Assembly (NCBI GenBank): GCA_002723015.1
Contig: PBNG01000041.1
Span: 39,731 to 48,505 of the forward strand
Origin: Roseibacillus sp.
GTDB lineage: Bacteria; Verrucomicrobiota; Verrucomicrobiae; Verrucomicrobiales; Akkermansiaceae
Direction: 5' to 3'
Length of the DNA: 8,775 bases
Shown one piece after another: positions 1-7,081 of this stretch. Under the pieces are notes generated by a model. That model saw only the letters and a program-made list of their open reading frames with translations. It was not told the DNA's origin and did not search any database. Position 1 is the first letter of the stretch; every line of letters starts with the position of its first letter. Both the position numbers and the translations under genes were made by a program.

Positions 1-15
1 TCTGTCCTTCACGAA

Positions 16-528
16 TTGATAAAAGACGACTCTCTTGATGTCGGGGCCACAGACGGGTTTGTATGGATTCGTTTGAAAGGGAAGGGCTCTTTTTCCACCA
101 GTCCAGCCTTGAAGGGTTTTGTGGAGAGCAGAATGGACGGCGGCGAGACGAGTTTCGTCATCGACCTTTTGGACTGCCCCGCAATGGACTCAACGTTCAT
201 GGGAACTCTCGCGGGACTCGCGATGCGGCTTTCGAGAGTTGGAGGGGGGAAGATGCATTTGAATGGAGTCTGTGACCGGAACCGCCAGTCGCTTGAGGAC
301 CTCGGTCTGGAAAAATTGCTCGAGATTGACCCTGACAACAGTGCATGGCAGAGCCATATACAGGACGTCCGGAAAAGGTTGGAGCCTCTTCGAGAAGGAG
401 AACCTGAAGCTCTGGATGCAGCCCATCTGTTGGAGGCTCACAGGAAGCTTTGCGAGGCCCGGGAGGACAACGTGCAGAAATTTGGGGCTGTTCTGGACGC
501 CCTAGAAAAGAAGGCCGGGAAGTCCTAG
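16..528 (+). CDS. STAS-domain protein, anti-sigma factor antagonist type, with helical C-terminal extension
   Basis: The 170-residue product has a STAS fold over about residues 7-105: a beta-strand start (GFVWIRLKGKGSF), a strand ending in FVIDLLDCPAMDST, then a helix (FMGTLAGLAMRLSR). Ser59 in the MDST stretch lines up with the serine that is phosphorylated in SpoIIAA-type anti-anti-sigma factors (family knowledge), so regulation by a partner kinase and PP2C phosphatase is plausible, but neither partner is in the window. Residues about 110-170 form a charged, probably helical tail that a minimal STAS protein lacks. The start is uncertain. TTG at 16 gives a sensible lead into the first strand, but no ribosome binding site is visible and the frame stays open to the left edge, so the true start may lie outside. 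It precedes grpE by 73 bases on the same strand. The STAS call is fairly firm; the role in a sigma-factor switch is inference. Confidence 0.75.
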   Translation: MIKDDSLDVGATDGFVWIRLKGKGSFSTSPALKGFVESRMDGGETSFVIDLLDCPAMDSTFMGTLAGLAMRLSRVGGGKMHLNGVCDRNRQSLEDLGLEKLLEIDPDNSAWQSHIQDVRKRLEPLREGEPEALDAAHLLEAHRKLCEAREDNVQKFGAVLDALEKKAGKS

Positions 529-566
529 GGGGTGGTAAGGAACCTGTGGATGCTCGATCCTCAGGG

Positions 567-594
567 TTGACCGCTGATGGGTGCCGGGTATTGC
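567..594 (+). promoter_or_regulatory. Possible sigma70-type promoter before grpE
   Basis: TTGACC (567-572) and TATTGC (589-594) are separated by 16 bases. The -35 match is good (5 of 6) and the -10 match poor (3 of 6). The predicted start of transcription would fall at about 600-602, on the grpE ATG, which would make a leaderless message. No CIRCE inverted repeat is visible here. This is weak evidence, because such matches arise by chance. Confidence 0.18.
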
Positions 595-601
595 TCTCAC
601 C

Positions 602-1237
602 ATGCAAGACGACTCTTCCAGTGAGGCTGAGAACCAGAAGCCGCTTTCCGAGGATGATTCCGGGGAAGACCTGGATCTGGAACGTCCGCCTGCTGCAGAG
701 AGTGGGGAAGCAGAGGGGTCCCCCGTTGAGCACGAGGAGGTAGAAGAGAAAGTGGAACCCTCACCTGAGGAACAGGCCGCTGAATGGCGCGAGAGGGCGA
801 TCCGTGCGGCCGCGGATCTCGAGAACTTTCGAAAGCGGATGGAACGAGAGAAGGGGGAAGCCCGGCGCTACGCGAACCAGTCTCTCCTCGAGGAACTTCT
901 GCCCGTTCTGGACAACTTCCATATGGGATTGGAAGCGGCCTCCGCCGATTCGGAGTCTATGATTTTCAAGGGAATGGAGATGGTAAAGAAGCAACTCGAT
1001 GATTTTCTTGCCGGCCAGGGTGTTGAAGAAATCCCTGCTGAGGAAAAGATCTTTGATCCCGCAGTTCACGAAGCGGTGACCCAGGAAGATTGCGAGGATT
1101 CTCCCGAAGGCATTGTCCTGAGAGTCATCAGGCGAGGCTACCGGATGGGGGACCGGTTGCTGAGACCTGCTAATGTGGTCGTGTCCCGGGCGCCACAGCC
1201 TGAGGAGCCCAAGCAAGAGATGGAGGAGAACGCCTAG
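602..1237 (+). CDS. grpE: GrpE, nucleotide exchange factor of DnaK
   Basis: This is the cytoplasmic co-chaperone that releases ADP from DnaK so that bound substrate can leave. From the ATG at 602 the product is 211 residues, normal for GrpE. Residues 1-55 are acidic and rich in Ser, Glu and Pro, and are probably disordered. A long helix or coiled coil follows (about 56-100, containing AADLENFRKRMEREK). PVLDNFHMGL (101-110) is the conserved GrpE helix motif. The C-terminal beta-domain shows FDPAVHEAV (151-159) and GYRMGDRLLRPANVVV (179-194), which contact DnaK in the family. An in-frame GTG at 581 would add seven residues; I prefer the ATG because those residues resemble nothing in GrpE, and neither start has a good Shine-Dalgarno sequence. 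The stop codon directly abuts the dnaJ ATG, so the two are surely cotranscribed. dnaK is not adjacent. Confidence 0.95.
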   Translation: MQDDSSSEAENQKPLSEDDSGEDLDLERPPAAESGEAEGSPVEHEEVEEKVEPSPEEQAAEWRERAIRAAADLENFRKRMEREKGEARRYANQSLLEELLPVLDNFHMGLEAASADSESMIFKGMEMVKKQLDDFLAGQGVEEIPAEEKIFDPAVHEAVTQEDCEDSPEGIVLRVIRRGYRMGDRLLRPANVVVSRAPQPEEPKQEMEENA

Positions 1238-2383
1238 ATGGACTCGACACGAGACTACTACGAGGTGCTCGGGGTGTCGAAGGATGCTGGAGCGGGGGAA
1301 ATCAAGAAGTCCTACCGGAAACTGGCGATGAAATTTCATCCGGACCAGAACCCGGATGACCCGGGTGCGGAAGAGAAATTCAAGGAGCTCGGAGAGGCAT
1401 ATGAGATTCTGAGTAACGAGGAGAAGCGGGCGGCTTACGATCGGTATGGACATGCTGCGTTTTCCTCCGGGGGCGGGGGATCCGGGTTCGGGGGCGGAGG
1501 CTTCAATGACCCAATGGATATCTTCTCGCAGGTGTTCGGGGGTGGATTTGGGGATATGTTTGGAGGAGGGCGCGGGCGAAGAAGGGATGGTCGTAACAGG
1601 GGGAGTGATCTTCGTTACAATCTTGAAATCACCCTTGAGGAAAGTGCAGAGGGAGTCTCGAAGGAGCTCGATCTTGAGAAATATGTCTCTTGCGAATCGT
1701 GCAAGGGATCGGGATCAAGAGGTTCGGGAGGAACCCAGACTTGCGTGACATGTGGGGGCCTTGGGGTAGTGGAGCAGAGAATGGAAGGCTTTGGAGGAAT
1801 CTTTCGGAAGCAGGTGGCTTGCCCCGATTGTGAGGGTTCCGGGCAGGTAATTGCCGACCCATGTCCGGAGTGTCAGGGTCAGGGTCGGTTGGAGAAGGTC
1901 GCCCGGACGTCCATCGAAATTCCGGCTGGTGTGGACCATGGGACGCGTCTGCGTTCGAGCGGTAACGGAGATGCCGGGGTGCGAGGAGGGCCGGCAGGGG
2001 ATCTACATATCGTCCTGCACCTCAAGCGCCACGATATCTTTGAGCGACGGGGGGAGGATCTGTTCTGTGAAGTTCCTGTTAGTTTTGGGACTGCGGCCCT
2101 CGGAGGAGCGCTGGATGTTCCGACGTTGGAGGGTGCGGCTTCGATCAAGATTCCCGCCGGGACGCAGGGCGGAACAATCTTCCGTCTGAGGAACCGCGGC
2201 ATCAAGGATATCAGCAGTGGGAGGAAAGGAGATTTGAACGTAGAGGTCCGAGTTGAAGTTCCCACCCGCCTCAGTGGCGAGCAAAAGGAGAAGCTGGGAG
2301 CATTTACCGAGTCCATCGGCGAAGAGAACTCTCCAATGCACGAGGGCTTTCTTGAGAAAGCAAAAAGGTTTTTTAACCTGTAG
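1238..2383 (+). CDS. dnaJ: DnaJ, type I Hsp40 co-chaperone of DnaK
   Basis: DnaJ delivers unfolded clients to DnaK and stimulates its ATPase activity. The 381-residue product has the full type I layout. The J domain (about 4-72) has its HPD motif at residues 34-36. A Gly/Phe-rich linker covers about 76-120. The zinc-binding domain has four CxxCxGxG repeats, with cysteines at 152/155, 169/172, 195/198 and 209/212. The C-terminal substrate-binding domains run from about 225 to 345. Nothing required is missing. The ATG begins on the base after the grpE stop and is preceded by a strong GGAGGAG at about 1222-1228, inside the grpE end, the clearest ribosome binding site in the window. The co-location with grpE fits a shared DnaK-system transcript. 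Confidence 0.97.
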   Translation: MDSTRDYYEVLGVSKDAGAGEIKKSYRKLAMKFHPDQNPDDPGAEEKFKELGEAYEILSNEEKRAAYDRYGHAAFSSGGGGSGFGGGGFNDPMDIFSQVFGGGFGDMFGGGRGRRRDGRNRGSDLRYNLEITLEESAEGVSKELDLEKYVSCESCKGSGSRGSGGTQTCVTCGGLGVVEQRMEGFGGIFRKQVACPDCEGSGQVIADPCPECQGQGRLEKVARTSIEIPAGVDHGTRLRSSGNGDAGVRGGPAGDLHIVLHLKRHDIFERRGEDLFCEVPVSFGTAALGGALDVPTLEGAASIKIPAGTQGGTIFRLRNRGIKDISSGRKGDLNVEVRVEVPTRLSGEQKEKLGAFTESIGEENSPMHEGFLEKAKRFFNL

Positions 2384-2394
2384 GCAGTTACAGG
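2377..2394 (+). repeat. Short inverted repeat over the dnaJ stop codon
   Basis: CCTGTA (2377-2382) and TACAGG (2389-2394) form a perfect 6-bp stem with a 6-base loop that includes the last base of the dnaJ stop codon. No T-run follows, so it does not look like a classical terminator. It may be a weak mRNA structure or chance. Confidence 0.25.
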
Positions 2395-2424
2395 GCGGCT
2401 TCTATCGTTCGAAAGCCCTTGGTT

Positions 2425-3153
2425 ATGGACAGGTTTCTTGTGGCAACGAAGGACTGGGAGGGCGCGCGCGCAGTCCTCGGACCAGAGGAGAGTCATCATT
2501 GCGTCAGGGTGTTGCGTAAAATCGCCGGTGACAGAATTGAGGTTTTTGATGGAGCAGGACGCCGGGGACGAGGGGTAATTACAGAGCTCGAGGAAGGTGC
2601 TGTGACGGTGCTGCTAGAGGAGGAGGAGAAGGCCGAGCGGAAAGGCCCCTCTCTGTTCCTTGCGATTTCAGTGACCAAGGGAAAGGCCATGGAACTTATT
2701 ATCCAGAAGGCCGTGGAACTTGGCGTGGACCGGATACAGCCACTCCTCACTGAGAACATGGCTGTTCGCTTTTCGGGAGAGGCCCGGCGGGCCAAGAAGG
2801 AGAAATGGAACCGGGTGGCCATCGCAGCATGCAAGCAGTGCGGGCAGAATTTCATTCCCGAAGTCTGTTCTGCGGTGCCCTTCGAGGATTATCTAGAATC
2901 CCAAGAAGGGGGAGCTCGACTTCTGGCGTCGCTCGATGGGAGTGCGCGACCCTTGAGAAGGGAGATCGCGGCTCTGGCTCCCGATGTCGGGTTTGTAGAG
3001 CTCTTCATTGGTCCAGAGGGGGATTTTTCTCCTTCAGAGACTCGGGGGGCGCTGGCGAGCGGACTGCGGCCGGTGAGTTTTGGGCCCCTCGTCTTCAGGG
3101 TGGAAACGGCTGTGATTTACGGTCTGAGCGTGCTTACCTACGAGTTGCGCTGA
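2425..3153 (+). CDS. rsmE: RsmE, 16S rRNA (uracil-1498-N3)-methyltransferase
   Basis: RsmE uses S-adenosylmethionine to methylate N3 of U1498 in 16S rRNA of the 30S subunit. From the ATG at 2425 the product is 242 residues, normal for the family. The N-terminal PUA-like RNA-binding domain (about 1-70) shows HHCVRVLRKIAGDRIEVFDG. The C-terminal SPOUT (trefoil-knot) domain shows TKGKAMELIIQKAVELGVD (84-102), an AAC-QCG stretch (134-140), GPEGDF (196-201, usually GPEGGF) and GPLVFRVETA (220-229, usually close to GPRILRTETA). The deviations are mild and the fold looks intact. A TTG two codons upstream (2419) is possible, but the ATG gives the typical MxRF start. The gene starts 41 bases after dnaJ, and rsmE close to dnaJ is a known arrangement in several bacterial groups. 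It is probably part of the same transcript. Confidence 0.93.
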   Translation: MDRFLVATKDWEGARAVLGPEESHHCVRVLRKIAGDRIEVFDGAGRRGRGVITELEEGAVTVLLEEEEKAERKGPSLFLAISVTKGKAMELIIQKAVELGVDRIQPLLTENMAVRFSGEARRAKKEKWNRVAIAACKQCGQNFIPEVCSAVPFEDYLESQEGGARLLASLDGSARPLRREIAALAPDVGFVELFIGPEGDFSPSETRGALASGLRPVSFGPLVFRVETAVIYGLSVLTYELR

Positions 3154-3154
3154 A

Positions 3155-3179
3155 GCAAGGGAGTGCTCCAAAAGCTTGC
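3155..3179 (+). repeat. Weak stem-loop between rsmE and the ABC exporter gene
   Basis: GCAAG (3155-3159) can pair with CTTGC (3175-3179), enclosing a GGAG/CTCC pair with a very short loop. No T-run follows. The rest of the gap to 3213 is pyrimidine-rich, with no clear ribosome binding site or promoter. Confidence 0.2.
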
Positions 3180-3213
3180 GCATTCCGATCTCTACCTCTA
3201 ACCCTTTCACGAC

Positions 3214-4953
3214 GTGCTCAAGCGCCTTCGGCCCTACACACGCTATCTGCGACCGGTACGCTGGCAATTCATCGGCGCGCTGGTCGCCGGGTTGATTTAT
3301 GGCCTCGCCAGCGGTGCGGGAATTCCGCTTATTCTCAAGGAGGTTCTTCCGAGAATCTGGGTAGAGGGTCCAGACCCGGTGCCATTCAGAGATCTGATCG
3401 TGATTGGGGTAATCATGATTGGCGGTATGGGCGTCAGGTGCGCGTCAGAATTTGCGAACATGTACGGGATGGCCTATTGCGGACAAAGGGTGCTCGAGGG
3501 GCTTCGGACAGATACCTTCGCCCATTTGCAGAAGCTTTCGCTGTCTTTTTTTGAGAGGCGCAGGAGTGGAGATACGGTCAGCCGGCTCATTACGGATACC
3601 GAGGTGCTCCGGGCGGGCATCGTCACGGTCACCAATGACATCATCAAGCAACCTTTCACTCTCGTTGGAGCGGCTGGGGTGATTTTCTATCTCTCTCTAC
3701 AGAACAGTCAGTTTATCTTTATTCTCGCCTTCCTGATCAGTGCGCCTGCCTGCGTGTTTCCAATCAGGTGGCTGGCTGGCAAGCTGAAGACCCGCGCGAA
3801 GAAACTGCAGTCTCAGGTCGGCGACGTCTCTGCCTACGTGACGGATAGTATTCAGGCCCCGAGAGAGATACGTGCCTTCAACCTTCAGGAAGGGCAGGTC
3901 AGGGGCATGAAACGGAGAGTCCTCGAATTGATGAAGTGGCAGCTCAAGGTTCTCAAGTACGAGCGGTCCGTTGCGCCTCTCGTGGAGTTTGTGGCAACCA
4001 TCAGCGTGGCAATCGTGATCGTATATGCTGGACGGAATTCGGTGGGAATCCAGGAACTCGTCCCTCTCCTTGGGGCTCTGTATTTCTGTTACGAACCGGT
4101 AAAGAAGCTGGGAAAGATCACAACCCACCTCAAGAGCATGGAAGCCTCTTTGGACCGTCTCGAGGAGATTTCAAAGGCCGAACCGGAAGTTCTCGATCCT
4201 GATGTCCCTGTCGAACTGGATCAGGTCAGGGGTGAAATCGCCTTCAACGAGGTGTCCTTTGCTTACGAAGAGGAGTCGGTTCTGAAGCAGGTGACGGTCA
4301 AGGCGAGCCAGGGAGAGGTGATCGGCATTGTTGGCCCCAGCGGGGCGGGAAAGACCTCTTTCATCAACCTACTCCTGCGTTTTTATGATCCGACAGAGGG
4401 AGGTGTGCTCATGGATGGGAATGATCTTCGGACGATTCGACAGGAGGACCTGCGAGACGCTATTGCCTTCGTTCCGCAGGAGCCTTTGCTCTTCAATGCT
4501 TCCGTAAGGGAGAACATTCTGGTTGGACGACCTGACGCAACTGATGATGAAATTTACCAGGCTGCAGGCCAGGCACGCGCCCACGATTTCATCACCGCGA
4601 TGGAGGATGGGTATGAGACGGTCATTGGAGAGAAGGGAGCGCGCCTTTCGGGTGGTCAGAGGCAGAGGTTAGCTCTTGCTCGTGCTTTTCTCCGCAGGGC
4701 GCCGATCCTTGTCCTCGATGAGGCAGCCTCGGCGCTAGATTCCGAGAATGAGGCACTCGTTCAGCAGGCTCTTGTCGAGTTAGCGAAGAACCGGACTGTG
4801 TTCATCATCGCCCATCGTTTCAGCACCCTCAGCATTGTTGATCGGATTCTCGTTTTCGAGAGTGGTGAAATCGTCGGAGATGGGACCAATGAGGAGCTCG
4901 AGAAGAATTGCGCATTATATCGGGAGCTTAGAAAAAGGCAGAAAGTGGAATAA
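3214..4953 (+). CDS. ABC exporter half-transporter, MsbA/lipid flippase-like (fused membrane and ATPase domains)
   Basis: The 579-residue protein has one membrane domain followed by one ATPase domain, so it should act as a homodimer in the inner membrane. Hydrophobic segments lie near residues 18-38, 60-77, 147-165, 167-185, 255-273 and 279-294. The ATPase domain (about 340-579) is complete: Walker A GPSGAGKTS (374-382, Lys380), Q-loop Gln422, signature LSGGQ (478-482), Walker B ILVLDE (498-503, catalytic Glu503), D-loop SALD and H-loop His534. Length and layout match MsbA-type lipid A exporters, but related exporters of drugs or peptides share them, so the substrate is inferred. Support for a lipid A role is the facing acyltransferase gene across a 51-base junction. 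GTG at 3214 is chosen because MLKRLRPYTRYL gives the usual short cytoplasmic helix; no Shine-Dalgarno sequence is evident. It is the last gene of the plus-strand group. Confidence 0.9.
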   Translation: MLKRLRPYTRYLRPVRWQFIGALVAGLIYGLASGAGIPLILKEVLPRIWVEGPDPVPFRDLIVIGVIMIGGMGVRCASEFANMYGMAYCGQRVLEGLRTDTFAHLQKLSLSFFERRRSGDTVSRLITDTEVLRAGIVTVTNDIIKQPFTLVGAAGVIFYLSLQNSQFIFILAFLISAPACVFPIRWLAGKLKTRAKKLQSQVGDVSAYVTDSIQAPREIRAFNLQEGQVRGMKRRVLELMKWQLKVLKYERSVAPLVEFVATISVAIVIVYAGRNSVGIQELVPLLGALYFCYEPVKKLGKITTHLKSMEASLDRLEEISKAEPEVLDPDVPVELDQVRGEIAFNEVSFAYEEESVLKQVTVKASQGEVIGIVGPSGAGKTSFINLLLRFYDPTEGGVLMDGNDLRTIRQEDLRDAIAFVPQEPLLFNASVRENILVGRPDATDDEIYQAAGQARAHDFITAMEDGYETVIGEKGARLSGGQRQRLALARAFLRRAPILVLDEAASALDSENEALVQQALVELAKNRTVFIIAHRFSTLSIVDRILVFESGEIVGDGTNEELEKNCALYRELRKRQKVE

Positions 4954-4971
4954 GGCTTCCGTAGCAGTTTC

Positions 4972-5033
4972 TGCCCGCGGGGGCACGGGTGAATGGCTTT
5001 GTTTTCAAAGGTAAGCCTCCTTGAGAGGAGGCT
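4972..5033. terminator. Probable bidirectional termination region between convergent genes
   Basis: Three inverted repeats sit at the junction. TGCCC (4972-4976) pairs with GGGCA (4981-4985) over a 4-base loop. CTTTG (4997-5001) pairs with CAAAG (5006-5010) over TTTT. AGCCTCCT (5014-5021) pairs perfectly with AGGAGGCT (5026-5033) over a 4-base loop; this last one lies in the final codons of the minus-strand gene. On the plus strand a T-rich stretch at 4998-5005 follows the first hairpin by 12 bases. None is a textbook stem plus T-run, so efficiency is uncertain, but the convergent position makes termination the natural role. Confidence 0.4.
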
Positions 5034-6384
5034 CGTGCATTCCGAGCTCCCGGGCGACCCCCATCCATTGCTTCTCCGGAGAGAGGTTTTCCCTGATCGT
5101 GACCGGATACCAGTTATCGCCAGACTGCATGGTAGAGGGTAGACCATAGATGGGGCCGTCATAGAGGTGCCCGAGTTCGCGAGCCGCTCTCTCATCATCG
5201 GTAAATATGAGAGCTAGAGAGAGGTTTGGAGGAAGGAAGTGATCTTCAATGCTGTGGAAGGTGTGAGGCAGCTCCGAAAGACCGGGTTCGTCGCGCGTGC
5301 GCTCCCGGGCGAGGAGGTGCAGCTCAAGATCGGGCCGGGAAACGCTGATCGCCTTGAGCGCTGGTAATGTCTGCCGAAGTTCTCCCCGATTGTCAGGAAT
5401 CCTCACCAGGACCGGAAAGGGATGCAGCGGTTTGCCATAATACTTCTTGAGGCGGAGGGGGCCTTTCTTGCCGGCAATTCGAAGCGGTCGGCGCTTCTCA
5501 AGACGCCAGAGATCTTGCATCCAGAAAACATCGACAACGGATTGGAGAGTCATCTTTTCCAGGAGTGTGGCAATATGGGCAGTGGAAAGTTCCTCTCCCT
5601 CTTGGATTTCAGGATCATGAAACATGACTTCCCAATTTCCGGGTGATGTCGTTCGCATCGAGACTCCCACGACAGGTGCTCCAGTGTGCTTGTGAATGAA
5701 GGCGGGCAGTGGCGACATGGACATGAGGCGGTTGAAAAAGGGAACGATTGTTCCCGAGGCTCCGGCCCTCTGATCCGCGATGACTCCGAGGACACCACCC
5801 TCACGAACAAACTTGATAGGCGCCTGGTAGGATTTGAACTTGGAGAACATCTTCATCCGGTGGTTGGATCTTCTCTTTCGAATCAGGGGATCAAGGTGGA
5901 TGTTATTAAGAGGACGGTAGATTGCGCCGACCCTCAGGTCCGGGCGGAATGCGCCCATTCCCTGGGTAAGGAGCTCAAAGTTTCCCATATGGGGACAGAC
6001 AAGAATGACTCCCCTGTTCTTTGCGATGGCACGTTCCAGCACGTCAAACCCAATAGGTGTAATTGAGGACCGAACGAGTGCCGAGGTTAGCTGCCCACCC
6101 TTGAGAGCTGTCAGAAAATTAGCGGTAGTATGACGGAAAACGTTGCGGGTAAGGGAGACTATTTCCTCTTCTGGGATCTCAGGTCCCAGGGCGGTCCGCA
6201 GGTTGTTCCGGACGACGGGCCACCGGGAGCGGAAGAGATACGCCACACACGACAGGCTGGATCCTATCCGCCAGAGGGATTCCATGGAAAAAAGGCAGGC
6301 GAGGCGTTCAACGATTAGAAAGGCAGCGTGCTCGACCCTCCACTGAAGCCTTTTGAGGAGCTTCATTTTTTTCGTCACCATCAT
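5005..6384 (-). CDS. Lipid A-type (LpxL/HtrB-like) acyltransferase fused to a half GT9-like domain
   Basis: The first ~310 of 459 residues match the LpxL/HtrB family, which transfers a secondary acyl chain to lipid A at the inner membrane. A hydrophobic N-terminal stretch (about 19-50) could anchor it. The catalytic HX4E motif is HMGNFE (His132, Glu137). Other family marks are YRPLNN (156-161), ADQRAG (203-208) and a tryptophan-rich stretch ending in EKRRP (286-300). E. coli LpxL has about 306 residues, so the remainder is extra. Residues about 323-455 resemble the first Rossmann half of family 9 glycosyltransferases: VLVRIPDNRGELRQTLPALK (325-344), then PDLELHLLAR, LALIF and a final VARELGM. 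The nucleotide-sugar-binding second half is absent, so glycosyl transfer is doubtful. The ATG at 6384 overlaps the stop of the upstream membrane gene (ATGA), suggesting coupled translation; Met2 or Met7 could also serve. The acyltransferase call is firm, the exact acceptor is not. Confidence 0.87.
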   Translation of the reverse strand: MMVTKKMKLLKRLQWRVEHAAFLIVERLACLFSMESLWRIGSSLSCVAYLFRSRWPVVRNNLRTALGPEIPEEEIVSLTRNVFRHTTANFLTALKGGQLTSALVRSSITPIGFDVLERAIAKNRGVILVCPHMGNFELLTQGMGAFRPDLRVGAIYRPLNNIHLDPLIRKRRSNHRMKMFSKFKSYQAPIKFVREGGVLGVIADQRAGASGTIVPFFNRLMSMSPLPAFIHKHTGAPVVGVSMRTTSPGNWEVMFHDPEIQEGEELSTAHIATLLEKMTLQSVVDVFWMQDLWRLEKRRPLRIAGKKGPLRLKKYYGKPLHPFPVLVRIPDNRGELRQTLPALKAISVSRPDLELHLLARERTRDEPGLSELPHTFHSIEDHFLPPNLSLALIFTDDERAARELGHLYDGPIYGLPSTMQSGDNWYPVTIRENLSPEKQWMGVARELGMHEPPLKEAYL

Positions 6385-7019
6385 GGCTCAGTGAACATCC
6401 GATATCGACGTCGAATGAGAGGAAGGCAGTAGCCTATCGTGCCGAGGAGGATGAAATAACAAGCCAGTAACTCGAGATAGCCCCTGCACGTTGGCGGAAT
6501 GTCCGGGTTGTATTCCTTGCCGAGAGACGCTTGCCAGAATGCTTTTGATCCAAAGACCCGTGAGAAAGCGTAGTTCAGGATCAGGGCTGCTAGAATGAAT
6601 CCCGAGGCAGGGTGGCGGGAGGCAAATCCAACGAAGTGGAGAGTTTCTCTTCTGCGGCGGAAGAGCGTGAGCCCGGTCCAGATCAGCATCGGAATCATGA
6701 TGTACTCATGCTTGAGAGGATGAATGTTGTCATCGATGGCGCCGCCAACTTCAGCAATCAGGAATGCGATCGTCAGGAATCCGAGTGACCGGTAAACGGC
6801 CCGGAAAGGCCCGGCGTGAGGAGCAGTGGCGAAGAGAAGGGCAGCGGAGAAGGCGAGCAATGCCGATTGCAGCGTTTCTACCACGCTGTCCTCCATAGGC
6901 ACGCTCTTCTCGTCCGGAATCCAGGCAGGAAAGAGAATCAGGACCGCCCCAAAGCCCATGGTGAGAGCGATCAGGACGGTGCGCAGCCAGGAGGGCGGAT
7001 TCGGAGAGAGCGTTGGCAC
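6381..7019 (-). CDS. Unrecognised multi-pass membrane protein
   Basis: I do not recognise a named family. The product is about 212 residues from a GTG at 7019, preceded by GAGG five bases upstream. A TTG at 7070 would give 229 residues, but the added part is Gly/Pro-rich and looks non-coding. In the longer numbering, hydrophobic segments lie near 30-50, 64-82, 95-113, 122-137, 155-173 and 196-216, suggesting six membrane passes. Charged and polar marks at segment edges are MEDSVVETLQ (59-68), AEVGGAIDDNIHP (106-118) with a following HEY, and arginine clusters RRRR (138-141) and RRR (220-222), the latter at the C-terminus. There is no signal peptide or soluble domain. The stop overlaps the acyltransferase start by four bases, so the two proteins are probably made together and may act on the same envelope lipid or glycan. 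That link rests only on gene position. Confidence 0.7.
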   Translation of the reverse strand: MPTLSPNPPSWLRTVLIALTMGFGAVLILFPAWIPDEKSVPMEDSVVETLQSALLAFSAALLFATAPHAGPFRAVYRSLGFLTIAFLIAEVGGAIDDNIHPLKHEYIMIPMLIWTGLTLFRRRRETLHFVGFASRHPASGFILAALILNYAFSRVFGSKAFWQASLGKEYNPDIPPTCRGYLELLACYFILLGTIGYCLPLIRRRYRMFTEP

Positions 7020-7081
7020 GGAGACCTCGTTAACTGGCGGAGAGTAGCCCGAGCCGGGTCCCAAATACAAGCCTGCCGGTA

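Noticed and set aside
761..1453. A 230-codon open frame on the minus strand opposite grpE and dnaJ
   Set aside because: It lies antisense to two firmly identified genes, has no recognisable domain, and long antisense frames are expected in GC-rich codon-biased DNA.
1466..1590. GGG/GGA-rich repetitive stretch in dnaJ
   Set aside because: It is the normal Gly/Phe-rich linker of DnaJ, not a separate repeat element.
1879..2499. A 206-codon minus-strand open frame opposite dnaJ and the rsmE start
   Set aside because: It is a shadow of dnaJ: rich in Arg, Ser and Pro, with no motif or ribosome binding site.
3160..3168. GAGTGCT resembling half of a CIRCE heat-shock operator
   Set aside because: The matching left half (TTAGCACTC) is absent and the site lies before the exporter gene, not the chaperone genes.
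2805..3554. A 249-codon plus-strand open frame across the rsmE end and the exporter start
   Set aside because: It overlaps two well-supported genes in another frame, and its composition (Arg, Gly, Ser) is typical of a shifted frame.
6366..6372. Run of seven T (A on the coding strand) near the acyltransferase start, a possible slippage site
   Set aside because: It encodes ordinary lysine codons before Met7; the frame is intact and nothing suggests an alternative product.
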